Under the pieces are notes generated by a model that searched no databases, had not been told where the DNA came from, and saw only the letters and a program-made list of their open reading frames with translations. DNA of 64,000 nucleotides from Pseudoalteromonas byunsanensis (GTDB lineage: Bacteria; Pseudomonadota; Gammaproteobacteria; Enterobacterales; Alteromonadaceae). Below are positions 43,865-55,100 of the stretch, piece by piece. The stretch's first letter is position 1; the number at the start of each line of letters is the position of its first letter. The stretch lies in contig NZ_MNAN01000028.1 in assembly GCF_001854475.1 (NCBI RefSeq), positions 336,089 to 400,088 on the forward strand, given 5' to 3'. The translations under genes were made by a program, and so were the position numbers.

Positions 43865-43931
43865 CGTTTAATGGCTGGTTATAGTCATTTGTAAATTTTT
43901 ACTTTGGAAAGTAGTGTTATTAGGAAGTGAT

Positions 43932-45611
43932 ATGTCTACCATAATTGATTACCTCGAGAAGTTTTCAAAAACAAAGCCTACAGTGGAGTGGTATTTCCCA
44001 GATATGGATAAAACGGTTAATTTAGCCGAACTCAAAAAAATCATAGGTGAGTATACTTCTCGATTCGAGCAGTTGGAATTAAGAGAGCAATCCATTGTCG
44101 GTGTCGCACTACCGAATGGCTTGGAATTGGTTGCATGTTTATATGCTTGTTGGCAAAGAAATATCGTCGCAGTTCCATTGCGTACTAAATCAGGGAAATA
44201 CCATTCTTATAGCAACTTTATTAAGGGTTGCCATATATCTTGTAAATTTTCTATGCTGGTATGTGCTGACTCCTTCGGCAGCGAAGATATAAATGAATGG
44301 AAAAGTTTATTAGGTATTCCAGTTCTGTCTATATCAGAATTGAACGCAATTGAACCAAAGCCAGAAGTAAATATTTGCCCACCCAGACTGACGGATATGG
44401 CAATAATACAATTTTCATCTGGTAGTACTGGTTTCCCTAAAGGAGTGGTGGTTACCCATGGAATGGCGGTAAATCAGCTACAACATATTTTTGATCATCA
44501 CGGTAATAACTCGGTGTGTGAAACAACGGCTTCATGGACACCAATTAATCATGATATGGGATTGTTTACCGGCGTTTTATACCCAGTTTTTTCCGGTTGT
44601 AACAATGTGTTAGCCTCACCCGACTTCTATATGAGAAACCCTCCTCGCTGGTTTAAGCTGTTATCAAAATATAGTGTAGATATCACATTTACAACCAACT
44701 CAGCCCTAGCCGTTGCAATGCGTTCAATCAAACGCCTGTACAACCAAGAGGATGTTGACCTTAGAAAGTTGCACGTGTACATCTCGGCAGAAAAAGTCAG
44801 CAGTATTACATTGACAAAGGCGCGAAAAGCACTGGCTCCAATTGGTCTTTCTGAAGAGCGCATTCACACTGCATACGGTATGGCCGAAAACAGTTTAGGC
44901 GCCAGTGTCAGTAAAATGGGGGCTCTCAAAATTAACTCCGTCGTGATTGACGAATCGGGTCAAGTGTCATTTGTTGAACAGGGTCACCCTGATTCAATCT
45001 CCCTTGTTTCTTCGGGTTATCCAAATGCGCGTCATATCATTACTGTGCGTGACAAAGATGATAATTGTTTAGCACCGATGCAAATGGGTGAGTTCAATAT
45101 AGAGAGTGACTGCCTTACATCTGGATATATTAACCAACCAGATATAACCGAAGAGAAGTTGGCCAATGGCCGCTTTAGAACGGGTGACCTAGGGTTCCTT
45201 AGTGATGACGGCGAGCTTTATTTCTACAGCCGAAAAGACGATTTAGTTGTTTACAACGGTCGAAATATTGTACCTGAAGATATCGAAGAAACGGTAGAAA
45301 GCTTAGATTTTGTTCGTGCTTCAGCATCAGTTTTGTTAGCCATTGAACATGAAAAAACGGGAGTGATGGGGTTACACGTGGTTGTAGAAACCGCAGTGAT
45401 TGACTCTGCTGATGAAATATTTGAAAAACAAATGCTTATTTCCAATGCCATCGCTCAAACGCATGATGTTGTAGTTGCAAAAGTCTACCTCTGCGCTAAA
45501 GGGACGATTGAGAAAACTTCTAGTGGTAAGAAACGACGCAAGGTCATCCTCTCTAGATTGAAAGAAGGGCTACTAGATGTTTACGAAGGAGACTCGCAAC
45601 TCATTGCATAA
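43932..45611 (+). CDS. Acyl-AMP ligase (FAAL-like) for starter-acid activation
   Basis: Adenylate-forming enzyme of 559 residues. It has a P-loop FSSGSTGFPKGVVVTH around 160-175, SWTPINHDMGLFTG, YGMAENSLGASVS, the hinge RTGDLGFLSDDGELYFYSRKDD, GRNIVPEDIEE and the catalytic Lys in KTSSGKKRRK near the end. The hinge and GRNIVPEDIEE block resemble fatty-acyl-AMP ligases, which pass acids to an ACP rather than to CoA. A free ACP is the next gene, supporting starter loading. The acid is unknown. The ATG at 43932 has AGGA; an in-frame TTG 18 bp earlier is not needed. Confidence 0.88.
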   Translation: MSTIIDYLEKFSKTKPTVEWYFPDMDKTVNLAELKKIIGEYTSRFEQLELREQSIVGVALPNGLELVACLYACWQRNIVAVPLRTKSGKYHSYSNFIKGCHISCKFSMLVCADSFGSEDINEWKSLLGIPVLSISELNAIEPKPEVNICPPRLTDMAIIQFSSGSTGFPKGVVVTHGMAVNQLQHIFDHHGNNSVCETTASWTPINHDMGLFTGVLYPVFSGCNNVLASPDFYMRNPPRWFKLLSKYSVDITFTTNSALAVAMRSIKRLYNQEDVDLRKLHVYISAEKVSSITLTKARKALAPIGLSEERIHTAYGMAENSLGASVSKMGALKINSVVIDESGQVSFVEQGHPDSISLVSSGYPNARHIITVRDKDDNCLAPMQMGEFNIESDCLTSGYINQPDITEEKLANGRFRTGDLGFLSDDGELYFYSRKDDLVVYNGRNIVPEDIEETVESLDFVRASASVLLAIEHEKTGVMGLHVVVETAVIDSADEIFEKQMLISNAIAQTHDVVVAKVYLCAKGTIEKTSSGKKRRKVILSRLKEGLLDVYEGDSQLIA

Positions 45612-45621
45612 TCAGCATCAA

Positions 45622-45640
45622 GGCAGCAAAACATGCTGCC
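45622..45640 (+). repeat. Small hairpin between ligase and ACP genes
   Basis: GGCAGC-aaaacat-GCTGCC lies in the 70-bp gap. There is no T run, so it is more likely an mRNA-processing or stability element than a terminator. Confidence 0.4.
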
Positions 45641-45681
45641 ACTGCTTATCCCCATACCTATAAATGTTTAAAGGAAAAACT

Positions 45682-46122
45682 ATGTTTGAATTGGAACTTT
45701 CTCCTAGGAAAGAAATAGATATTACGTCCATTTCTAAAAATTTTGTGTGTATGTCTCGTGAAGAGATTGCGAAGTCTGTGTCAGACCACCTTATAACTTG
45801 GTTAGATGAGCATGACTATTTTGAAGATATGGATGTAAACGTGCTAGTTGCATTTTCAGAGCTGGGATTAACCTCGATGGACTCAGTGGCATTGGCCGAA
45901 AAGATCAATATTGACTTCGGTGTTGAGTTGGACGCTACTGCAGCATGGCAGTATCCAAATGTAAGTCGTCTATCTCAACATATTGCTACTTTGATTCAGC
46001 GACATACTCAAGAGCATCCAGAATCTATCTTGGTCAAAGATGCACATGATGCGCCAAGAGAAAATGATATTGCAGTGCAGCTAGAAAAATTACTCGGTAA
46101 GAACCTTAAGGCTGAGGCGTAA
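45682..46122 (+). CDS. Free-standing acyl carrier protein
   Basis: The 146-residue product has a central carrier domain at about residues 25-110. The phosphopantetheine Ser is predicted to be Ser65 in ELGLTSMDSVALAEKI, where TSMD replaces the usual DSL. Extra N- and C-terminal arms (the latter ending VQLEKLLGKNLKAEA) may be docking segments for the ligase and the first PKS. AAGGA precedes the ATG at 45682. PKS1 starts 8 bp after its stop. Confidence 0.88.
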   Translation: MFELELSPRKEIDITSISKNFVCMSREEIAKSVSDHLITWLDEHDYFEDMDVNVLVAFSELGLTSMDSVALAEKINIDFGVELDATAAWQYPNVSRLSQHIATLIQRHTQEHPESILVKDAHDAPRENDIAVQLEKLLGKNLKAEA

Positions 46123-46130
46123 GTATCAGT

Positions 46131-49100
46131 ATGAGCACTGCGAACAAGAACAAGCAAGAGCAAATAAATTCACTGTTAGAAGCCTCTTACAATGAAATTC
46201 AAGGGTTGAGAGCTGAAATCAAAGAGATGAAACGGCACGAGCCTGTTGCAGTTGTTGGTGCCGCTTGTCGTTTCCCTGATGGGTGTAACAGTCCTGAACA
46301 GTACTGGGAATATTTGTTACAAAACAAATGCTCTGTCAGAGAAATGACTAATGAACGTTGGAATGCGGACAAGTTCTATGATGCGTCAGGCGAGCAACCA
46401 GCAACGATTTATACAAAGCATATTAGTATGGTCGAGCAAGCTGATATGTTTGATGCAAGCCTGTTCAACCTTAGTGAACCAGAAATTGAACTCATGGACC
46501 CGCAGCAGCGAATGCTTTTGATGGTATGTCATGAAGCTCTTGAACATGCAGGTGTCGAAAGGGAATCAGCGCAAGGCAAAGAGAATAAAACTGGTGTATT
46601 TATAGGCTGTAGTACCAATGATTATGCTCGCCTTACCTTGAGTCATGAGACTGATGAGCATATTGATGGATATGCTTGTTTGGGCAGTGCGCCAAGTCTA
46701 GCTGCTGGTCGTATTTCTTACTTAATGGATTTCCATGGCCCAGCCGTTGCGTTGGATACTTCTTGTTCTTCTTCATTATTAGCAGTACATCTAGCTTGTG
46801 AAAGTATTCGCAGAGGAGAAAGCAATACCGCACTTGCCGGTGGTGTGAATCTGATTTTAACGCCTGAAGTTAGTATTGGTTTGTCAAAGTTACAAGCATT
46901 ATCGAAAACGGGTTTGTGCAAAACCTTTGATGCGGACGCTGATGGCTACGTACGTGGTGAAGGTTGTGGTGTTGTCGTGTTGAAAAGCTTGCGTCAAGCA
47001 CAAGCTGATGGCGATGAAATTTACGCTGTGATTGAAGGTTCAGCAGTTAACCATGATGGAGCAAGTAACGGGTTAACGGCACCAAATGGTGCAATGCAGG
47101 AAAAAGTAATAGAGCAGGCGTTAGAAAACGCAAATGTACAAGCTTCTGATATACATTACGTTGAAACACATGGTACTGGAACAAGCCTTGGGGACCCTAT
47201 AGAAGTTAACTCTTTGGGTAAAGCACTTCGCAATACAGACCCAGAAACACCACTATTGCTGGGGTCAGTAAAAGCTAATATTGGGCACTTAGAAGCTGCG
47301 GCAGGGATTGCGTCCTTGATTAAAATGGTGATGTCTCACAAAACTCAGACTATCGCGCCGCAAGTTCATTTTGAACAGCCAAATCCCTATATCTCATGGC
47401 AAAAATATCAATTAGAAATCCCAAATCAGATGCAACGATGGGACTTGGCCGAGAACAAAAAATACGGTGCAATAAGTGCGTTTGGTTTAAGCGGTACGAA
47501 TGTTCATATGATCACCTCAGCGTATCACGATGGGAACAGCGAGTTTGAGACTGAGGAAAGGGAAAAATTATCTGAGCAACCTGACACATTGGTGTTCTGT
47601 GCAGGCTCAAAAGATGCGTTATATGAAACAGCGAAACGCTGGATAGCATTTTTGAACTTATCGACAGATAGTCTTCAGGAAATCTGTGCAAATAGTAGAG
47701 CGAAGCGAGTACATCAAGCTGCTAGAGTTGTATTTTATGTTAGTTCAATCAAACAATTAATAACTGAACTGGAAGGTTTTATTGCTGGGCGCACAAGTGA
47801 GCAATGCTTTCATAACCTCGATGCATTGCAGCCTTCAAATGATCAGGTTGCTTTCTTATTTTCAGGACAAGGCTCTCAGTACCTAGGAATGGGTAAACAG
47901 CTATATCAAAAAAATACTGTTTTCACAGACGCGTTAAATACCTGTGCCGACTTGTTTTTACAGGAGACAGGAAAGTCATTACTTGACATTTTGTGGCATA
48001 ACACTGACTCAGAAAACCAACAGGATCTGATTGATAATACTGAATTTACACAACCAGCAATTTTTTGCATTGAGATTGCGCTGTGTGTTTATTGGCAGAG
48101 TAAGGGGCTACGTCCTTCAGTCGTGCTTGCACACAGTGTTGGTGAGTATGCAGCAGCATGTATTACAGGTGTGATGTCTATTGAGCATGCCCTTAAACTG
48201 ATCATCAAGCGCGCACAGTTAATGGCTACATTGTGTCAGCCTGGTTCAATGTTGAGTATTAGTGAATCTCAACAGTACGTTGAACAACTTTTAGCATCGT
48301 TTGATGATAAAACGCTAGCTCTTGCTGCTATCAATGGCGAAAAAAGCTGTGTGGTTGCTGGAACACATGAAGCCATTGACGCTTGTAAACAAATACTGGT
48401 CAGTAAAGGTGTTAAGCATACCCAGTTAAAAGTCTCCCATGCATTTCACTCTCCAATGATGCAGCCTATGCTGGCACGTTTTCGCCAGGAAGTAGAAGCA
48501 GTTCAATTAAAAGCGCCACAAGTTCCCTTTATTTCGAGTGTCACAGGACTGCTTGAGAGTGATTTGTTTGCAACAGCGGACTATTGGGTTGAGCAAATTG
48601 TTCAGCCTGTTCAGTTTTATAAAGCTTTGCAAAGCCTTAATCAGTGTGAAGAGCGCAATACGCTTGAGATTGGCGGCGGTAGTACGCTAACCGGTCTGCT
48701 GAGTATGACCATAGATGTTAATAGCTGGCAAATGCTATTGTCGTTGCATAAAAAACATGACGATACAGTGCTGCTACAAAGCACTTTGACCAGCATGTAC
48801 CTTCGTAAGTTACTGCCTGCCAAGGCGTTAGCAGAGCGTGAGCCTTTCAAGCAAATCAATCTACCTGTATCAGCTCCGACATTAAAGCGGTATTGGTGTG
48901 ATTATGACCCAAAACATTACTTGCATGGTGCTAAAGCCTCTTCTGCGTACCAGGCATTAAATACGCCTCAAGTATGTGTTGTAGAGTATGAACTGATTGC
49001 ACAAACACAGCAGCTTTTAAAATCTCACAGTGATGAGAAATGGTTACTTATTAGTGACGAGCACACCTTACTGACCCAGCTGTCAGCCGAGTATTCAGAA

Positions 49101-52100
49101 TGTGTTGATACATTGAATATTCAGTTTTTACTTTCTGAGCAAACACTCAGCATGATAGAGCTAGATAATAGGTACGATGGGGTATTGATATTACCTTGCG
49201 CCCACGCCACCTATGCCCAAGAAGCTCTGGTTTACTCTTTCACAATACTAAACTTGGTGAATACCTTGATTAGTAAAAGTCGGGTTAACAAAGGCGCATC
49301 GTTTATTTATTGCCAGCGAGAGCAAAGCACAGTAGCAACAGCTAATGTCGAAATGACTTTACATCACTGCGTGACAAGTCTATTTCGCACGCTAAGACTG
49401 GAACAGACACAGTACAACTTTGTTAGTGTGGTCTTAGCTAGTTCAGAGCATGACGATTATCAGCCACTTATGGCAATGGCACTGAGCGGTCATTTAAAAA
49501 GTTTAAACGAAAATGAACTGCGAATTTTAGACTCACAGCTTTACCGCCCAAAATTAAAACATGTTGAATTAGCTTCAACGACACCGCACCATGAATTTTC
49601 GCAGCAAGATTGCTATTTGATTTCGGGTGGTTTGGGCGCTCTTGGTTTAGTGATCGCCCAGCACTTGGCTAAAAGTGGCGTAGGACGCCTGATTTTGCTT
49701 AGTCGTCGTACTCAGTGGCCACAAGAAACACAAGAAAAGTTGGACAAAATACGTCAGTTGGGTGCATGTGTTGAAGTGTTATCCATTGATGTTTGTGATT
49801 ACGGCGCACTTTACGATGCACTTAATACTCAAAGTGGTGATCCGGTTAATTTAACAGGGATTATACATTGTGCTGGTGTTTTGGAAGACCGGTTGAGTCA
49901 AGATATTGATGAAGCAGCTTTTATGCGTGTTCAGCGTGCCAAGGTCGTAGGGGCTTACAATTTACATCAGCTGTCATTAGAGCATCCGGTCAAACAATTT
50001 GTCCTGTTTGGTTCTTTGGCTGCAACATTTGGCAACATTGGTCAAGCCGCTTATGGTATGGCAAATGGCTTTTTGCATGATCTGAGCAACTTTAGGCGTA
50101 CAAACAGTTTACCTAGTGTTGCGATTGCGTGGGGTCCTTGGGCCGAGCAAGGTATGGCTGAGGATGCACTAGTTGCCAAAGCTATGGACTCTGTAGGTAT
50201 AGAATTGTTAGCAGTTGCAGATGCCTTAGCTGTGTTTGACCGCTGTTTGCGCCATAACGACCAGGATCTAATAGTCATGCAGTTACGTTTAGCGCAGCTA
50301 AACGATGCTATGCAGGTCATGCCATTTCCAAGTTATGTAAAACAGTATGTTAGTAGGTGTTTGCAAGAGCAGAAGAACACACCGAACGAATCTTTATCTC
50401 AGTCAAATGATGAGGTTGAAAGTGAGTTTGTCGCGCGTTTATCTGGCCTAAATGAGGTGGAGAGGCAGGCAGATGCAATGCGCTTTATCCGTGAAAAGAT
50501 TGCTTACGCCTCAGGCAATAAAGATGTATTTGATTACCCCAAAGATCAATCTTTAGTCGATATAGGTTTTGATTCACTGATGGCGGTGCAATTGAGAAAC
50601 ACATTGGCGAAGAGTACTCAGCTTAGTTTGCCAGTTAGTTTGCTCTACGACTATCCAAACATCGACTCTTTGGCTCAGTACATTCTGTCGCAATCATTTG
50701 TTGAATCCGAAGCAACACAAATGCATCAAGATGTTCATCAATCCCAAGAAAATGAAGATATTGCTGTAATCGGTATGGGTTGCAGATTTCCTGGCGGGAT
50801 AGACAGCCCACAAGGGTTTTGGCGGGTATTGAGTGAAGGTTGGGATGCCGTAAGTGAGATAGGTAATGCTCGCTGGGACTGCGAATATTTCTTTGATGAA
50901 GACCCAGATGCCCCTGGCAAAATGTACTCAAAGTGGGGCGGACTACTCAATAAAGTCGATGAGTTTGACAACCGATTTTTTGGTATCAGTTATCAAGAAG
51001 CTATGATGATGGACCCTCAACAACGTTTGTTGTTAGAGGTGAGTTGGCAAACACTTGAGCACGCGAATATTTTACCAAACCAAATTGGTGACTCCGGTGT
51101 TTTTGTTGGCTGTGGGCCAAACGAATATACGCATATTTTAAAGACCCAAGGTGTTGAAAGTACCAATGCCTACTTTGGAACTGGTAACTCGATTAGCGTA
51201 ACGGCAGGGCGGTTGGCCTACTATCTGGGTTGGCAAGGACCTGCAATGGCTATAGATACCGCGTGTTCATCAAGTTTAGTTAGTATCAACCTCGCATGTG
51301 ATAGCTTGCGCAAGGGAGATTGCTCCATGGCGTTAGCTGGTGGGGTTAATCTAACTTTGTCTCCACAGACCAATGTCGCTTTGTCAAAAGCCCGTATGCT
51401 TTCTCCAAGTGGACGTTGCAAAACGTTTGATAATAGTGCAGATGGATATGTGCGCTCTGAAGGTTGTGCCTTAGTGCTACTTAAAACACTCAGCCAAGCT
51501 CAAAAAGATGGAGATAATATACTAGCTGTCATCAAAGGGGGAGCCATCAATCATGATGGTCGAAGTCAGGGTTTGACAGCTCCAAATGGGCCATCTCAAG
51601 AGCGAGTAATCAAAAAAGCGTTGGCACGTGCAGGTTGTGAAGCGAGTGCGATTCAATATGTAGAAGCACATGGTACTGGCACACCACTTGGTGACCCAAT
51701 TGAAATGCGTACCATAGAGAATGTATATGGTGTTGAGCGTGATACAGATGTATTTGTCGGCGCAGTAAAAAGCAATATAGGCCATACAGAAGCCGCCGCT
51801 GGTGTTGCCTCGTTACAGAAAGTCATTTTGATGATGCACCATGGTCAAATAGTTAAGAATTTACACGTTGATACACTTAATGAACATTTCAGTGAGGCGG
51901 TAAAAAGTGAGCGAGGTCCAGTTCGTATTGCCAGAGAAAATATGCCGTGGGAAGTTTCATCACAACAAGGTGATACGACCAAACGTGCTGCGGTTAGCTC
52001 TTTTGGTTTTAGTGGTACGAACGCACACCTCATTTTAGAAGCCTACACAGCGCAAAATCCTGAGCCCAACTTAGGCGAAGATGTCGTCTATCCAAGCTAT

Positions 52101-55100
52101 GTATTGCCCGTAACAGGTAAAAATAAAGCGGCTTTACAGAACCAGATTGAGCAATATCAAGCGTTTCTAGCCGGTTATGAGCCCTCACTCACTGAGCTAT
52201 GTTATACGGCTAGCACTAAGCGTGAGCATTTTGCTCATCGTACTGCGTTTGTGGCAACTGATTTAGCTGATTTACGACAACAACTTAGTACTACAGATGA
52301 CTATCCTGATGTCCACACTAAAGCTAACAAACTAGCGTTCATGTTCACAGGCCAAGGATCACAATATGTCGGTATGGGTCAAGAACTCGCGCAATATGCT
52401 AACGAGTTTAAGCGAGTACTAACTGAATGTGATGCGCTTATGCATCAGTATCTAGGTTGTTCAATACTTAGTGTGATGTGGGAAGAGCTTGACAGCAAAG
52501 TAAATGATACGTACTACACTCAGCCCGCTTTGTTTGCTTTGGAATATGCCCTAGCTAAACAATGGGTAGCTTGGGGCGTAGAACCTAATGTGGTATGTGG
52601 CCATAGTGTTGGTGAATATGCTGCGGCATGTCTTGCGGGCGTAATGAGCTTACCAGATGCAGTTAAAGTGATTTGTGCGCGTTCCAGATTGATGGTTGAA
52701 TTGTGTCAAGCAGGCTCCATGCTCGCTGTATTTGCAGATAAAGAATCGGTGCAAGCATATATTAATACCTTAGACGCTGCATATTCTCAGGATCTTTCTG
52801 TTGCAGCCGTTAACGGTGAAAAAAATATCATAGTGTCAGGTTCATCCGCATCTGTAGCGCAATTAGAAATGCAATTAGCACAGTTGAATGTGAATGCAAG
52901 ATCTCTTGTTGTGTCACACGCGTTCCACAGCACTTTGATGAAGCCTATGTTGGCATCATTTTATGAAGTGGTTAATTCAGTGTCACTGAATAAGCCAACG
53001 ATTCCATTCGTATCAACGGTGACTGGTGAGCAGATCAGTAACGAAATAACGGATCCACAATATTGGGTTACGCATGTTGAACAAGCCGTATTGTACGCTG
53101 ATGCTCTTGATACACTTGCGCAGTTAAGTGTGGACACTTATCTAGAGATTGGTCCTGCCAATCAGCTTATGGGTATGGCAAAGCGCCATTTAGATAATGA
53201 CAGCATTAACTTCTGCGTATCGTTGAAACGTAATAATGAATGGCAAGCTGTTTTGTCGTCTGTCGCAGCGTTATTTAGTATGGGCAAAAATATCAATTGG
53301 ACTGATTTCTATGCAAATCATTGCACATTGAAAGCAGTGATGCTGCCAACTTATCCATTTCAACGAACGCGCATTTGGCCAAAAACTGCTGAAAACATTT
53401 TATATCCTACGCTTGAGTCATCAGGCCCGAAGAGTGGCTCATCAAATCCACTCGGGTCGACTACTGAATTAGCAAATGGAGACGTGGCTTATATAAACAC
53501 AGCATCAGCCAACACCCCTTTTGAGATTGAAGACCACCAGTTATACAACACAGTTGTATTACCTGGCGCAAGCCATCTGGCAATGTCGGCACTGATTGCT
53601 AAAGATAGAAATTATGGCTTTGGATATGAAATTAGAAACGTTTTATTTCCTAATGCAATGGTGTTTGGTGAGCAACAACACAAAGATGTGCAATATGTTT
53701 TGAGTACACAAACAACCGCTCAAAGCTCTCTTACAGCTTACAGTAAGCCATCTGATAATAAAGCAAAGTGGACACAGCACTATAGTGCTGAATTAATACC
53801 TAACCCAGAGCAAAGTGCTGGTAACAGAAGTATTGAGTTTGATTTAGTAAGTTGGCAAACGGAGCTGGGAGAAATGATTAGTGGTGAGCATTTCTATCGT
53901 GAAATGGACGCTGCTGGATATCAATTGACAGGCGGATTTCGTTGGATTGAACAGATTTGGCGTAAACCAGGTAAAGCGTTAACACGTTTGCGGGCACCAC
54001 ACAGCGATGCTGAAAAAAGCTATCTAATCTATCCAGGATTAATGGATGCATTTTTCCAATCTACAGCAGCAGCATCACCAGATGCTACGTTTAAATTATC
54101 TGATACAACAGATATTTACATTCCAATGGCTGTGGATGCAATGTCAATATGTGCTGAGATAACATCAGCCGTTTGGTGCTACATTGAAATGCTACAAGCT
54201 GATGAGATAGCGGCGCAGCAGGAAACATTCTCACATCGGATCTGGGTGTTCAATGATGAGGGGCGGGTATTGTTATGGTTTGATGCATTACGTAGCAAAA
54301 AGGCGCCAAAATCGGTGTTACTTGAAGCGATAAAACCACCATTATCTAAGCTTGCATATGATATTCAGTGGCAAGAACAAACACTGCGCAATGACTTTAG
54401 TACTCACAGTACCACGTTGCCTAAATCGGTGTTGTGTTTAGCCTATGACTATTATCCGGTATTAGCGGATAGCTTGACTGAACGAGGAATTGAGCATCAT
54501 TGGTTAGTGTTAGATGAATCATGTATTGATATACAAACTGCTCTAGTTGATGAGCAGGCGATTAGGTCGAAGCTTGAAGCTATCATTGCATCTCATAAAG
54601 TACACACGGTGCTTAACTTGTTGTCTCATGAGATCACATCCCGCTGTGATCATGACCTATCCAAAGCGCAAACGTGTATGTTGCAACCGACCTTACTTAC
54701 GCAGCAAACCTTTGTGAAGCACCTACAAGAACCAGACTGGATATTCACAGCTTTTGCCAGTGAACAAGCGCCGATCGCAGCTTTGTTCCAAGGGTTTGCA
54801 CGAGTGTTAAGGAATGAATTCAATGGCACACAAATTAAGCTATTGGATTTTGATCAAGGTAATGTTGAAGCTGCGTCTAACAACATTGTAAATGAGATAG
54901 TCAGTGCTGATAGCATTGAAGATGTCAGGTATATCCAAAATCGCAGATACACAGCAAAGTTGATGCCCAGCGTGCTTGACACCGTAGCGCAAACACAGCA
55001 ACGGTTTGATGAAACACGAAGCTACATTATTGCCGGTGGCTTAGGTGCTATTGGCCTTGGGCTGACCCAGCACTTAATCGACAATGGGGCGAAATATGTC

